A DNA stretch of 51,831 nucleotides from an uncultured Eubacteriales bacterium (GTDB lineage: Bacteria > Bacillota > Clostridia > Lachnospirales > Lachnospiraceae). The notes under the pieces were generated by a model. The model was not told the DNA's origin. It did no database searches and saw only the letters and a list, made by a program, of their open reading frames with translations. The position numbers were made by a program, and so were the translations under genes. Position 1 is the first letter of the stretch. Each line of letters starts with the position of its first letter. Below are positions 32,738-41,160 of the stretch, in pieces. The stretch spans positions 1 through 51,831 of the forward strand of contig URND01000008.1 of NCBI GenBank assembly GCA_900549105.1. The letters are read 5' to 3'.

Positions 32738-33591
32738 TTTTCACCTCTGATATATAAAAGCATAATATCGTCAATAGTTGCCGGGTCGATGACACAACCT
32801 TTATATTTTCTTGAAACAGAATCCCTATCCGCAACTAAAATCTGATATTCATAATCTTGTTTGCGCCATGCAAGAATGTCGTTTTTATCAAACTGCCTGA
32901 ATAGCTCATAACCACAATGTACAAGCCCATAATGATAAATTAAATCATCTTTTATTTTATAAAAAAGCAGTTTACCTTCATGCAAAAAAGCTATATAATC
33001 CGCTATTTTTGATAGATCGCTTGTTATATGCGAAGAAAACAGGATACTGTTTTCTTCGTTCTGCACAAACTCCAGAAGCAGATCAAGCACATCATCACGC
33101 ATCACAGGGTCAAGCCCGCTCGTCGCTTCATCAACCAAAAGAAGCCTGGATTTGTGAGCAAGGGCAATAGCAAAGTTCATCTTTATTTTCATTCCTTTAG
33201 AAAAGGAAGAAATCTTTTGATTATGCGGGAGATTAAATTTCTTAATAAGCGCCCAGTACTGCTCATGCTCCCAATTTTTGTAAATTTTTTTCATAACAAT
33301 TTCAATATCAGAAGCAGTAAACATCAGCGGTAAATTACATTCGTCCTGCACAACGCCAATATTCTGTTTTATTTCCTTCTCATAGGCAAGATGGTCTTTA
33401 CCGAAAACCGAAACCGCCCCGCTGTCTTTTTCAATAGCATGAAGAATGAGATTTATTGTCGTGGTTTTTCCCGCGCCATTCTCACCAATCAAGCCAACAA
33501 TAGTTCCTTTAGGAATTGAAAATGAAATATTGTCCAGGCAAAAACCGGGATATTTTTTTGTCAGCTTCTCTATCTGCAAGATATTTTCCAT
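32734..33591 (-). CDS. ABC transporter ATP-binding protein (YtrB-like)
   Basis: 285-aa ATPase with Walker A GENGAGKTT, signature SSFSKGMKIKMNFAIAL and Walker B LLLVDEATSGLDP, followed by a C-terminal extension of about 70 residues typical of ABC-2 exporters. The ATG at 33591 is preferred over a TTG two codons earlier because GAGGAGG lies 7 nt upstream. Its gene is coupled to the permease (4-bp overlap) and starts 3 bp after the GntR stop. It powers export by the adjoining permease. Confidence 0.9.
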   Translation of the reverse strand: MENILQIEKLTKKYPGFCLDNISFSIPKGTIVGLIGENGAGKTTTINLILHAIEKDSGAVSVFGKDHLAYEKEIKQNIGVVQDECNLPLMFTASDIEIVMKKIYKNWEHEQYWALIKKFNLPHNQKISSFSKGMKIKMNFAIALAHKSRLLLVDEATSGLDPVMRDDVLDLLLEFVQNEENSILFSSHITSDLSKIADYIAFLHEGKLLFYKIKDDLIYHYGLVHCGYELFRQFDKNDILAWRKQDYEYQILVADRDSVSRKYKGCVIDPATIDDIMLLYIRGEK

Positions 33592-33593
33592 GC

Positions 33594-33971
33594 TCAAACC
33601 TCCTCTTCGTAAAACATAGTCAGCAATTCAATTATTTTACTAAGCGGTATTCCACTCATTCTTGCTATATCGGCAGCCTGTTGTAAATGCTCCTCGGCCT
33701 GCCGCTGCTGCTCTTCCTGAAAGAAATCTTTATTCTGAGCGGATACAAAGCTTCCGCGTCCTACCGTCGTCTCAATAAACCCATCTCTTTGCAAATCCTC
33801 ATAAGCTTTTTGAACAGTAATCACACTAACATGGATTGATTTTGCCAAAGAACGCATTGACGGAATAGGATCGCCGGTTTGTAATTTTCCGCTCATAATC
33901 ATAGCTTTTATTTGAGACGTAATCTGCTCATAGATGGGCTTGCTTGTGTTGCTGCTGATTATTATTTCCAT
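33594..33971 (-). CDS. GntR family regulator, YtrA subfamily
   Basis: 125-aa short GntR protein. A winged helix (about 10-75: PIYEQITSQIKAMIMSG, GDPIPSMRSLAKSIHVSVITVQKAYEDL) is followed by a brief helical tail instead of a ligand domain, which is the YtrA subfamily form. It leads the operon of the ABC exporter and a 21-bp palindrome overlaps its promoter, so it is an autorepressor of the exporter. The inducing signal is unknown, often a cell-wall-active antibiotic in relatives. Confidence 0.9.
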   Translation of the reverse strand: MEIIISSNTSKPIYEQITSQIKAMIMSGKLQTGDPIPSMRSLAKSIHVSVITVQKAYEDLQRDGFIETTVGRGSFVSAQNKDFFQEEQQRQAEEHLQQAADIARMSGIPLSKIIELLTMFYEEEV

Positions 33972-33989
33972 AGGCCCTCCTACATTGTA

Positions 33990-34038
33990 TGTACTTATTG
34001 TATAAGTACATTATATTCACGCATTTAATCCCTGTCAA
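33990..34038 (-). promoter_or_regulatory. Promoter and 21-bp palindromic operator of the GntR-ABC operon
   Basis: Minus-strand TTGACA (34033-34038), 17 bp, TATAAT (34010-34015). The perfect 9-3-9 palindrome with half-site TGTACTTAT (33990-34010) touches the last base of the -10 box and covers the transcription start. Confidence 0.88.
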
Positions 34039-34058
34039 TAGACTCTAAAGATTTGAAT

Positions 34059-34085
34059 AAAAAAAGAGACTCCATCAGAAGTCTC
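34059..34085 (-). terminator. Intrinsic terminator after the LspA-like gene
   Basis: Minus-strand stem GAGACT/AGTCTC (34080-34085 with 34066-34071) followed by seven T (34059-34065). Confidence 0.78.
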
Positions 34086-34110
34086 AATTTATTCATCGGT
34101 TTTTTTCGCT

Positions 34111-34578
34111 CTATCGCTGAGGCGTCAGGCTCTCGCCCAAAATCAAAAATAATGTTCCGGCAAAAACAGCAAAATCGCCCATATTATAGACAACGTTGCG
34201 AAATTTCTGCGTTCCCACATTAAACCGGATATAATCCGTCACTTTTCCGTATTTTATCCGCTCGAAGGCATTGCTTCCCGCACCGCCAAGCATCATGGAC
34301 AGTCCGGCTTTCTGGAGAAAATGGCCCTTCTTTCCGGCCACCATCATCAGCGCTCCGGCCAGACTTCCCACACCGAAGATGGTCATGCCTTTCAACAGTT
34401 CCGGGTTATCAGCCATCGCTCCAAGCATGGCTCCCTTATTAAAATACTTTGTCAGAATTACCCGGTTTCCGGCCAGGCTCTTCCGGCTGCGTTCCGCAAC
34501 ATTTTCTTTTACATAATCTTTAATAATTAAATCCCCGCCGCAAATCGCTGCGGCAAATCCCAAACAGCCCATAGTCAT
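34111..34578 (-). CDS. Signal peptidase II (LspA) family protein
   Basis: 155-aa membrane protein with four hydrophobic segments. LspA-like motifs include NKGAMLG (for N-T-G-A), GGAGSNAFERIKYGKVTDYIRF with the first catalytic Asp in VTDY, and YNMGDFAVF with the second catalytic Asp. The usual NLIDR is NAFER here, so the Asp next to Arg is replaced by Glu. It would cleave prolipoprotein signal peptides at the membrane. No lgt or rluD neighbour is present and the sequence is divergent, so it may be a second, specialised copy. It has its own terminator. Confidence 0.8.
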   Translation of the reverse strand: MTMGCLGFAAAICGGDLIIKDYVKENVAERSRKSLAGNRVILTKYFNKGAMLGAMADNPELLKGMTIFGVGSLAGALMMVAGKKGHFLQKAGLSMMLGGAGSNAFERIKYGKVTDYIRFNVGTQKFRNVVYNMGDFAVFAGTLFLILGESLTPQR

Positions 34579-34621
34579 GCTTCATCAGCCTCCTCATACC
34601 TATCATGCGCAGTATCATCCG

Positions 34622-34675
34622 ATTTTATAATATAATTTCATTTTACAATGTAATTCCATTTTATAATGTAATTCC
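34622..34675 (-). repeat. Three 18-bp tandem repeats covering the 3' end of the ArsP_2-like gene
   Basis: Minus-strand units at 34658-34675, 34640-34657 and 34622-34639 share the pattern GGAATTACATTATAAAAT with one to three changes. The stop codon of the transporter gene (34661-34663) is inside the first unit, so the repeats extend from the last codons into the untranslated region. Confidence 0.75.
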
Positions 34676-35515
34676 AAGGAAATCAACCGCCATTCCGGCC
34701 ACTACGCCAATGACATATAAAATTGCCGTAATTTTCAAATTTTCTTTTAAAGAATCATTGGTTCGATACAAAACAATCAGGCCGACACCGGCGCCGACCA
34801 GCAGGCCGGACATCATAGCCCCGAGGCTCATAGCTCCATCCAGATATAACTGGGTAATCACCACCGATGCCGCACAGTTTGGTATAAGACCTACAATTCC
34901 GGATAGCAGGGAGCCCATCAACGGCTGGTTTAATATAATCTCTGTCAGGCTTTCCTCGCCAACCCCGGAAATAACTAAATTTAATATGAATGAAACAAGA
35001 AGGATAAAGGAAAAAATCTGGGCCGTATGTATCAGGGCCGATTTTATAATCCCGTCCTCACAATGGCAGTGGTCATGCTCACACATATGATGAATATCCA
35101 TTTCCTGCTGCGGCTCTTTTTTCACCAGTGAAAAAACCAAATCCAGGAGGAATCCGGCCGCCATACCGATAATCACTTTCATCCCAAGCACAGATAAAAT
35201 CATCTTCACCGGCACCTGCTGTGAAATAAATACCGGAAGCATTTCATCCGATGTTGAAAGGAAAATGGCAATCAAAGTGCCCCGGGTAATTACCCGTCCC
35301 GCATAAAGGCTGGCTGCCGCCGCTGAGAAACCGCATTGAGGAAAAATCCCCGCAATACTTCCAATAAGCGGTCCAAACCTTCCGGAGGCCTGGACAACCC
35401 GCCGGGTACCTGCGCTCATCTTATGCTCAATATATTCCATAACAATGTAAGTAACAAATAAAAAAGGTAAAAGGCGGATACCATCCTTCAGCGTATCCAG
35501 AATAATATCGTACAT
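34661..35515 (-). CDS. Putative heavy-metal exporter, ArsP_2 (PF11449-like) family
   Basis: 284-aa membrane protein in two similar halves of about four to five segments. The repeated motifs FPQCGFSAAAASLYAGR and IPNCAASVVITQLYLDG each hold a Pro-x-Cys, characteristic of this putative arsenic/manganese efflux family. Between the halves lies a cytoplasmic metal-binding-like loop, HHMCEHDHCHCEDG (about residues 141-154 from this start). The ATG at 35515 is chosen because GAGG lies 6 nt upstream; an ATG at 35527 is also in frame. An inverted repeat overlaps the promoter, which may bind a metal sensor. The metal cannot be named from the sequence. Confidence 0.8.
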   Translation of the reverse strand: MYDIILDTLKDGIRLLPFLFVTYIVMEYIEHKMSAGTRRVVQASGRFGPLIGSIAGIFPQCGFSAAAASLYAGRVITRGTLIAIFLSTSDEMLPVFISQQVPVKMILSVLGMKVIIGMAAGFLLDLVFSLVKKEPQQEMDIHHMCEHDHCHCEDGIIKSALIHTAQIFSFILLVSFILNLVISGVGEESLTEIILNQPLMGSLLSGIVGLIPNCAASVVITQLYLDGAMSLGAMMSGLLVGAGVGLIVLYRTNDSLKENLKITAILYVIGVVAGMAVDFLGITL

Positions 35516-35554
35516 AGCAAACCTCATTTCCAGTCTGTCGATAGCAGCTTTTTT

Positions 35555-35590
35555 ATATTATCCTATGGATACTGCCTTTGTCAAGTATCC
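35555..35590 (-). promoter_or_regulatory. Promoter with inverted repeat upstream of the ArsP_2-like gene
   Basis: Minus-strand TTGACA (35579-35584), 18 bp, TAATAT (35555-35560). GGATAC-N12-GTATCC (35567-35590) brackets the -35 box, a likely operator position. Confidence 0.65.
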
Positions 35591-35608
35591 GCCTTTGTTT
35601 TGATTATT

Positions 35609-37615
35609 TTATTTTGTTAAAGCCTGCAAAATCTTATTGCTGCGTTCGATGAACGCCGTCATGGCGGAAGCTTCCAGCGGTTTATGGCTGAGAAGGGCCA
35701 AATCATAGAGCTGCTGGCAGATCATATCCGTATACTCTCCCTCTGCATTTCCGAGAACATACTGCACCAGCGTGTTATTTGCATTCAGAATGAGTGTCTC
35801 GCCTTCGCTGCCAAACATACTCATATCTGTCATGCCGTACATTTTCATCATATCCTGCATACGGCGGCTCTCTTCATTCAGCGTAATCATTGAAGACGTT
35901 TCAACATTTTTCAGTTTTTCAACTTTCACCTGAATATTATCCCGTCCAAGAGCTTTCTTGAAAACATCCGTCAGAGTTTTCGTGTTCTCTTCCAATACTT
36001 TGCCGTCCTCTTCGCTAACCTCTTCTTTGAAGATATCTGCCAAATCCGTATCAATTCGGTGGAATTTCACATTTTCTTCATCCTGCTCCAGAACACTGAT
36101 AAACGGCTGGTCGATGGCATGTTTCAGAAGTACGGCATCCATTTCCTGCTCTTTAAACATATTGATGTACTGGGCCTGCTGAACTTCATCCGTTACATAA
36201 AATACCTGATTTTCATGTTTTTCTTTGGCTGCTTCCAGATAATCCTTCAAAGTCAGATATTTGCCTTCCAGGTTCTTATAAAGGATATATTCTTTCATCT
36301 TGCCTTTGAATTTTTCATCCTTAATGTAACCATATTTGATAAACGGACTGATGTCATCCCAGTATTTCTCATAGTTTTCCCGGTCAGTCTTACACATGCC
36401 GGAAAGCTTGTCTGCCACCTTCTTAGTGATATAATCCGAAATCTTCTGAACAAATCCATCATTCTGCAGCGCGGAACGGGAAACATTCAGCGGCAGATCC
36501 GGGCAGTCAATAACGCCCTTTAAGAGCATCAGGAATTCAGGAATGACTTCTTTGATATTATCTGCGATAAATACCTGATTATTATATAATTTAATGGTTC
36601 CCTCAACGGCTTCATATTCCAGATTGAGTTTCGGGAAATATAAAATACCCTTCAGATTAAACGGATAATCCATATTCAAATGAATCCAGAACAATGGCTC
36701 TTTATAATCGTTAAATACTTTGCGGTAGAAAGCCTTGTACTCTTCATCGGTACACTCATTTGGATGTTTCGCCCAAAGCGGATGAATATCATTGATCAGG
36801 AATGGACGGCGATGAATCTTTGCCATCTTCTGTTCCGGAGAAATCTCCATAACTTCTTTTGTTCCGTCCTCATTTTCCTTTTCCTCGGTTTTGGCCGGCT
36901 CAGTATAATACTCGATAACCTTATCTGTGTCAAGCAGCTCTTCCTCTTTCACATTTTGAGTTTCCGGTTCGCCGCCCTCTTTGGAAATATAAATTTCCAC
37001 CGGCATAAATGCACAGTATTTATCCAATACTTCTCTGGCCCGATATTCATTGGCAAATTCCAGACTGTCCTCATTTAAGTACAATGTAATCTCTGTACCG
37101 CGGGTTTCCTTATCCCCTTTTGTCATCGCATACTCGGAATCTCCGTCACATTCCCAGTAAACAGGTTCCGCATCCTTTTTATAAGAACGGGTCTGAATGG
37201 TTACGCGCTCGGCAACCATAAATGCCGAATAAAAGCCCAAACCGAAATGACCGATAATCTGGTCTTCATTTGTCTTATCCTTATATTTCTCCAGGAAATC
37301 CGTTGCGCCGGAAAAAGCAATCTGGGTAATATATTCTTTGACTTCATCCGCAGTCATACCGATACCGTTATCCCGCACAATCATCGTCTTATCTTCCGAA
37401 TTGACAATAATCTCAACCTTTAGTTTTTCATCCTCGGCAATCTCACATTCGCCCATCATTTCCAGCTTTTTCAATTTAGTGATGGCGTCGCAGCCATTGG
37501 ATACTAATTCTCTGACAAATATATCGTGGTCCGAATATAACCACTTTTTAATGATTGGAAATAAATTTTCACTGTTGATAGACAAACTTCCCTGTTCCTT
37601 TATTGTCTCTGCCAT
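35609..37615 (-). CDS. htpG: Molecular chaperone HtpG (Hsp90)
   Basis: 668-aa Hsp90. The N-terminal GHKL ATPase domain has ELVSNGCDA, the Asp of VRDNGIGM and GHFGLGFYSAFMV. The middle client-binding domain has NVSRSALQND with the catalytic Arg, and a C-terminal dimer domain follows. The ATG at 37615 with AGGAG 8 nt upstream is preferred over the one at 37624. Unlike many bacteria, htpG here has a CIRCE element next to its promoter, so it belongs to the HrcA heat-shock regulon. Monocistronic. Confidence 0.95.
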   Translation of the reverse strand: MAETIKEQGSLSINSENLFPIIKKWLYSDHDIFVRELVSNGCDAITKLKKLEMMGECEIAEDEKLKVEIIVNSEDKTMIVRDNGIGMTADEVKEYITQIAFSGATDFLEKYKDKTNEDQIIGHFGLGFYSAFMVAERVTIQTRSYKKDAEPVYWECDGDSEYAMTKGDKETRGTEITLYLNEDSLEFANEYRAREVLDKYCAFMPVEIYISKEGGEPETQNVKEEELLDTDKVIEYYTEPAKTEEKENEDGTKEVMEISPEQKMAKIHRRPFLINDIHPLWAKHPNECTDEEYKAFYRKVFNDYKEPLFWIHLNMDYPFNLKGILYFPKLNLEYEAVEGTIKLYNNQVFIADNIKEVIPEFLMLLKGVIDCPDLPLNVSRSALQNDGFVQKISDYITKKVADKLSGMCKTDRENYEKYWDDISPFIKYGYIKDEKFKGKMKEYILYKNLEGKYLTLKDYLEAAKEKHENQVFYVTDEVQQAQYINMFKEQEMDAVLLKHAIDQPFISVLEQDEENVKFHRIDTDLADIFKEEVSEEDGKVLEENTKTLTDVFKKALGRDNIQVKVEKLKNVETSSMITLNEESRRMQDMMKMYGMTDMSMFGSEGETLILNANNTLVQYVLGNAEGEYTDMICQQLYDLALLSHKPLEASAMTAFIERSNKILQALTK

Positions 37616-37661
37616 AAAAATCACTCCTTAAAAATATTCGCTAAATTTTTATCTGAAACAT

Positions 37662-37690
37662 ATTGTAATACCTGTTTGCCCAATTGTCAA
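37662..37690 (-). promoter_or_regulatory. Sigma-A promoter of htpG
   Basis: Minus-strand TTGACA (37685-37690), 17 bp, TACAAT (37662-37667). The CIRCE operator ends 7 bp upstream of the -35 box. Confidence 0.85.
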
Positions 37691-37691
37691 C

Positions 37692-37730
37692 AAAAAATTA
37701 GCACTCACTTCAAGTGAGTGCTAATTTTTT
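37692..37730. promoter_or_regulatory. CIRCE operator (HrcA) embedded in a terminator-like palindrome
   Basis: TTAGCACTC-N9-GAGTGCTAA at 37698-37724 matches the CIRCE consensus exactly. The 9-nt spacer is itself symmetric and the flanks are six A (37692-37697) and six T (37725-37730), so the whole 39 nt forms one long palindrome. Transcribed, it is a strong hairpin followed by T6. It lies right behind the DUF5721 gene (stop 37737) and so can also terminate the purine operon. Confidence 0.92.
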
Positions 37731-37736
37731 CTTCAT

Positions 37737-38234
37737 CTATACCCTTTCCACCGCAATATGATTCTGTTTAAAATATTGGCAAACTGTTTCATCCCAGCAT
37801 TGCTCCAGCGTTTTATCCAGTATAAAAGTCTTATAGGAAACACCGGAGGTACACACCAATTTTTGATGCTCATAGGTAATATTCATAAACAAACCGCCGA
37901 TATCCTCCATCGATGCGGAAAGACGGTATTTATCCAGCAGCCACCGGGTATTTTCATCCGAGAGCTGAAATACCAATTTAAAGCGGACCGGAAGCTTATG
38001 TCCTTTAATCAATTGAAAAGCAAAGGGCTTTACTTCCGCCCAAAGGCAGAGTTCCCTTCCCCCCAAGGCTTCCCATTCCGCCGAATCGAAATAAGGGCGG
38101 TTTAGATAACCGCCCAAATGAAATTCTGTGAATGTCTGAATCTCTCCGTCCCTAAGATAAAACTTATCAAACATGGACCCGGTGAGGATTCCCGCCATGA
38201 ATTTTTTAACATCCAAAATGGATAGACCAATCAT
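37737..38234 (-). CDS. DUF5721 family protein
   Basis: 165-aa soluble protein of the Lachnospiraceae-associated family DUF5721, recognised from the start MIGLSILDVKKFMAGIL and the KPFAFQLIKGHKLPVRFKLVFQL core. A helix-plus-beta layout without membrane segments. It follows purB after 16 bp with its own GAGAGG site, so it is the last gene of the purine operon. Position suggests a link with nucleotide metabolism, but function is unknown. Confidence 0.8.
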   Translation of the reverse strand: MIGLSILDVKKFMAGILTGSMFDKFYLRDGEIQTFTEFHLGGYLNRPYFDSAEWEALGGRELCLWAEVKPFAFQLIKGHKLPVRFKLVFQLSDENTRWLLDKYRLSASMEDIGGLFMNITYEHQKLVCTSGVSYKTFILDKTLEQCWDETVCQYFKQNHIAVERV

Positions 38235-38250
38235 GCCTTACCTCTCCATA

Positions 38251-39681
38251 TTATACATTAATCTCCGCCGTCATTCCGAGAACCTCTTTATTCTCATCAA
38301 GAATCGGCTGAATCACTTCATTCAAAAATTCTGTCACCTGTTCCGGCGCACGGCCGACAAAGTTTCTCGGATTCATAATGGACTGTAATTCTTCCATCGT
38401 TGTTCCGAAAGCCGGGTCTGACGCAATGCGCTCCAGCAAATCGTTCGGCTTGCCTTCCACCTTAACCATCCGTCCGGCCTCCATGGAATGGGTACGAATG
38501 CGTTCATGGAGTTCCTGCCGGTCTCCGCCCCGTTTGACAGCATCCATCATGATATTTTCCGTTGCCATAAACGGCAGCTCACTCATAAGACGCTGCTCGA
38601 TAACCTTTGGATAGACAACAAGGCCGTCAACCACATTCATATATAAATCCAGCACGCCGTCAATAGCAAGGAATGCTTCCGGCACGCTGAGACGCTTATT
38701 TGCCGAATCATCCAGAGTTCTCTCAAACCACTGGGTGGCCGCTGTAATGGCCGGATTCAGCACGTCAATCATCACATATCTGGAAAGGGATGCGATACGC
38801 TCACTGCGCATCGGATTCCGCTTATAAGCCATAGCGGAAGAACCAATCTGGCTCTTTTCAAATGGCTCTTCAATCTCTTTCAGATGCTGAAGGAGCCGGA
38901 TATCATTAGAAAATTTATGGGCGCTCTGCGCAATACCGGCAACAACATTCAGCACACGGGTATCCAGTTTTCTGGAATAGGTCTGACCGGACACCGGATA
39001 ACAGGCGTCAAAGCCCATTTTCTGTGCAATGCGGCGGTCCGCCTCTTTACATTTCTCATGGTCGCCATCAAACAATTCCAGGAAGCTGGCCTGAGTACCG
39101 GTAGTTCCTTTGGAACCAAGCAGCTTTAACTGGGAAATTATATAATCCACATCGGATAAATCCATAACCAGATCATTTAACCAAAGACTGGCCCGTTTGC
39201 CAACCGTTGTCGGCTGTGCCGGCTGAAAATGAGTAAATGCCAGTGTCGGAAGCTCTTTATAGGTATCCGCAAATTTTGCCAGTTCACTGATAACATTCAA
39301 AAGCTTTTTGCGCACCAGATATAAAGCTTCCCGCATGATGATCACATCTGTATTATCGCCCACATAACAGGATGTGGCCCCCAAATGGATAATGCCCTTC
39401 GCTGTCGGACACTGCTGACCATAGGCATACACATGGGACATAACATCGTGACGGACTTCCTTTTCTCTGGCCTTTGCCACGTCATAATTGATATCATCCT
39501 TCGCAGCCTTTAACTCGGCAATCTGTTCCTCCGAAATCGGCAGACCAAGTTCTGCCTCCGTTTCGGCCAATGCAATCCACAATCTTCTCCATGTTTTAAA
39601 TTTCATATCCGGAGAAAAAATGTACTGCATTTCTTTACTCGCATAACGTTCCGACAACGGACTCTGGTATCTGTCATTCAT
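38251..39681 (-). CDS. purB: Adenylosuccinate lyase
   Basis: 476-aa enzyme of the fumarase/aspartase superfamily. The signature loop SSAMAYKRNPMRSERI and catalytic His regions (TSCYVGDNTD, THFQPAQPTT) are present. It catalyses two fumarate-releasing steps: SAICAR to AICAR in IMP synthesis, and adenylosuccinate to AMP. Third gene of the operon purC-purF-purB, 47 bp after purF with GGAGG before the ATG. Length and motifs fit the longer clostridial form. Confidence 0.95.
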   Translation of the reverse strand: MNDRYQSPLSERYASKEMQYIFSPDMKFKTWRRLWIALAETEAELGLPISEEQIAELKAAKDDINYDVAKAREKEVRHDVMSHVYAYGQQCPTAKGIIHLGATSCYVGDNTDVIIMREALYLVRKKLLNVISELAKFADTYKELPTLAFTHFQPAQPTTVGKRASLWLNDLVMDLSDVDYIISQLKLLGSKGTTGTQASFLELFDGDHEKCKEADRRIAQKMGFDACYPVSGQTYSRKLDTRVLNVVAGIAQSAHKFSNDIRLLQHLKEIEEPFEKSQIGSSAMAYKRNPMRSERIASLSRYVMIDVLNPAITAATQWFERTLDDSANKRLSVPEAFLAIDGVLDLYMNVVDGLVVYPKVIEQRLMSELPFMATENIMMDAVKRGGDRQELHERIRTHSMEAGRMVKVEGKPNDLLERIASDPAFGTTMEELQSIMNPRNFVGRAPEQVTEFLNEVIQPILDENKEVLGMTAEINV

Positions 39682-39728
39682 GGTTTATCCTCCTAAATCT
39701 TTATTTATCAGTTGGCATTTCTGTCCTG

Positions 39729-41159
39729 CTAAAATTCCATATCCCCGCGGATATCTCTCGTCGGCGGCGCTATCGGATAATCTCCGTTAAAGCAGGCCTG
39801 GCAATATTCCAGCCCGTCGACCATCTCGCCCATCCGGCTTAAATCCAGATATCCGAGAGAATCGGCGCCCATCATTCCGCCAATCTCTTCCACTGTGTAA
39901 TGGTTCGCTATAAGTTGGTCTCTATTTGGAATATCCGTTCCAAAATAGCATGGGTATTTAAACGGCGGAGAACTGATTCGCACATGCACCTCCGTCGCCC
40001 CTGCATTTTTTAACATCTGGACAATGTTACCGCTGGTTGTTCCGCGGACAATCGAATCATCAATCATGACAATCCGTTTTCCTCTGACCGCATCCTTTAA
40101 AACATTCAGTTTAATCTTAACGCTCTGCTCCCGCATACTCTGCTTCGGCTTAATAAAAGTGCGGCCCACATAATTATTTTTTACAAAAGCCCGGCCATAC
40201 GGAATCCCTGATTCCAGGGCATACCCCATCGCCGCGTCATTTCCCGATTCGGGCACGCCGACAACCAAATCCGCTTCCACCGGATGGGTCTGAGCCAGAA
40301 TCTTCCCGGCCATAATTCTTGAATTAAAAACGCTGACCCCGTCAATCACGCTGTCCGGGCGGGCAAAATAAATATATTCAAAGATGCATCTGCCGCATTT
40401 ACCGGCAGAATTGCAGTATTTTCGATTAGAAGTTAGGCCCTCCTCATTAATAACAATGATTTCTCCCGGCTCCACATCCCGGATAAATTCCGCGCCGACC
40501 GTGTCGAGGGCGCAGGTTTCGGAAGCCACCACCCATGTATCATCGCGCTTGCCGATGCACAGCGGCTTAAAGCCGTAAGGGTCTCTGGCCGCAATCAATT
40601 TCCTCGGACTCATGACAAGCAGGGAATAGGCTCCCTTAATATATGGCATCGCCCGGGACACAGCTTCCTCAACGGAAGCGCAATGCACCCGCTCCTTTGC
40701 CACCAGATAAGCAATAACCTCTGAATCAATGGTCGTCTGAAAGATAGCGCCGTTTTTCTCAAGTTCTTCTCTCAAATCTACCGCATTTACTAAATTTCCG
40801 TTATGGGCAATAGCAAGCTGGCCCTTAATATATTTTGTCACCAATGGCTGTGCATTGGCCCGGACACTGCTCCCGGCCGTTGAATAGCGGACATGGCCGA
40901 TGGCAATATCCCCATGGACTTTATCCAGATTTTCCGGCGTAAATACCTCATTAACCAGCCCCATATCCTTATAATATCGGATATCTCTGTTCTCACTGAC
41001 AGCAATACCGCAGCTTTCCTGCCCCCGGTGCTGCAATGCAAACAGTCCATAATATACCCAGGAAGCGATATCCTCACCTTTTGTGTTATAAGCACCAAAG
41101 ACACCGCATTCCTCATGAAGTTCTTCTTTAAACTGACAGGAGTCTTTCTGCTTCATCAT
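39729..41159 (-). CDS. purF: Amidophosphoribosyltransferase
   Basis: 476-aa class II glutamine amidotransferase. The nucleophile would be C18 in HEECGVFGAYN after a 17-residue propeptide that is removed in this family. The phosphoribosyl-binding motif VMIDDSIVRGTTS and the 4Fe-4S-type Cys positions (CRCIF-like CGRCIFEYIYF; CQACF near the end) are present. It starts purine synthesis by making phosphoribosylamine from PRPP and glutamine. The ATG at 41159 lies one base after the purC stop. An in-frame ATG at 41192 would overlap purC by 32 bp and has no better ribosome site. Confidence 0.93.
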   Translation of the reverse strand: MMKQKDSCQFKEELHEECGVFGAYNTKGEDIASWVYYGLFALQHRGQESCGIAVSENRDIRYYKDMGLVNEVFTPENLDKVHGDIAIGHVRYSTAGSSVRANAQPLVTKYIKGQLAIAHNGNLVNAVDLREELEKNGAIFQTTIDSEVIAYLVAKERVHCASVEEAVSRAMPYIKGAYSLLVMSPRKLIAARDPYGFKPLCIGKRDDTWVVASETCALDTVGAEFIRDVEPGEIIVINEEGLTSNRKYCNSAGKCGRCIFEYIYFARPDSVIDGVSVFNSRIMAGKILAQTHPVEADLVVGVPESGNDAAMGYALESGIPYGRAFVKNNYVGRTFIKPKQSMREQSVKIKLNVLKDAVRGKRIVMIDDSIVRGTTSGNIVQMLKNAGATEVHVRISSPPFKYPCYFGTDIPNRDQLIANHYTVEEIGGMMGADSLGYLDLSRMGEMVDGLEYCQACFNGDYPIAPPTRDIRGDMEF

Positions 41160-41160
41160 A

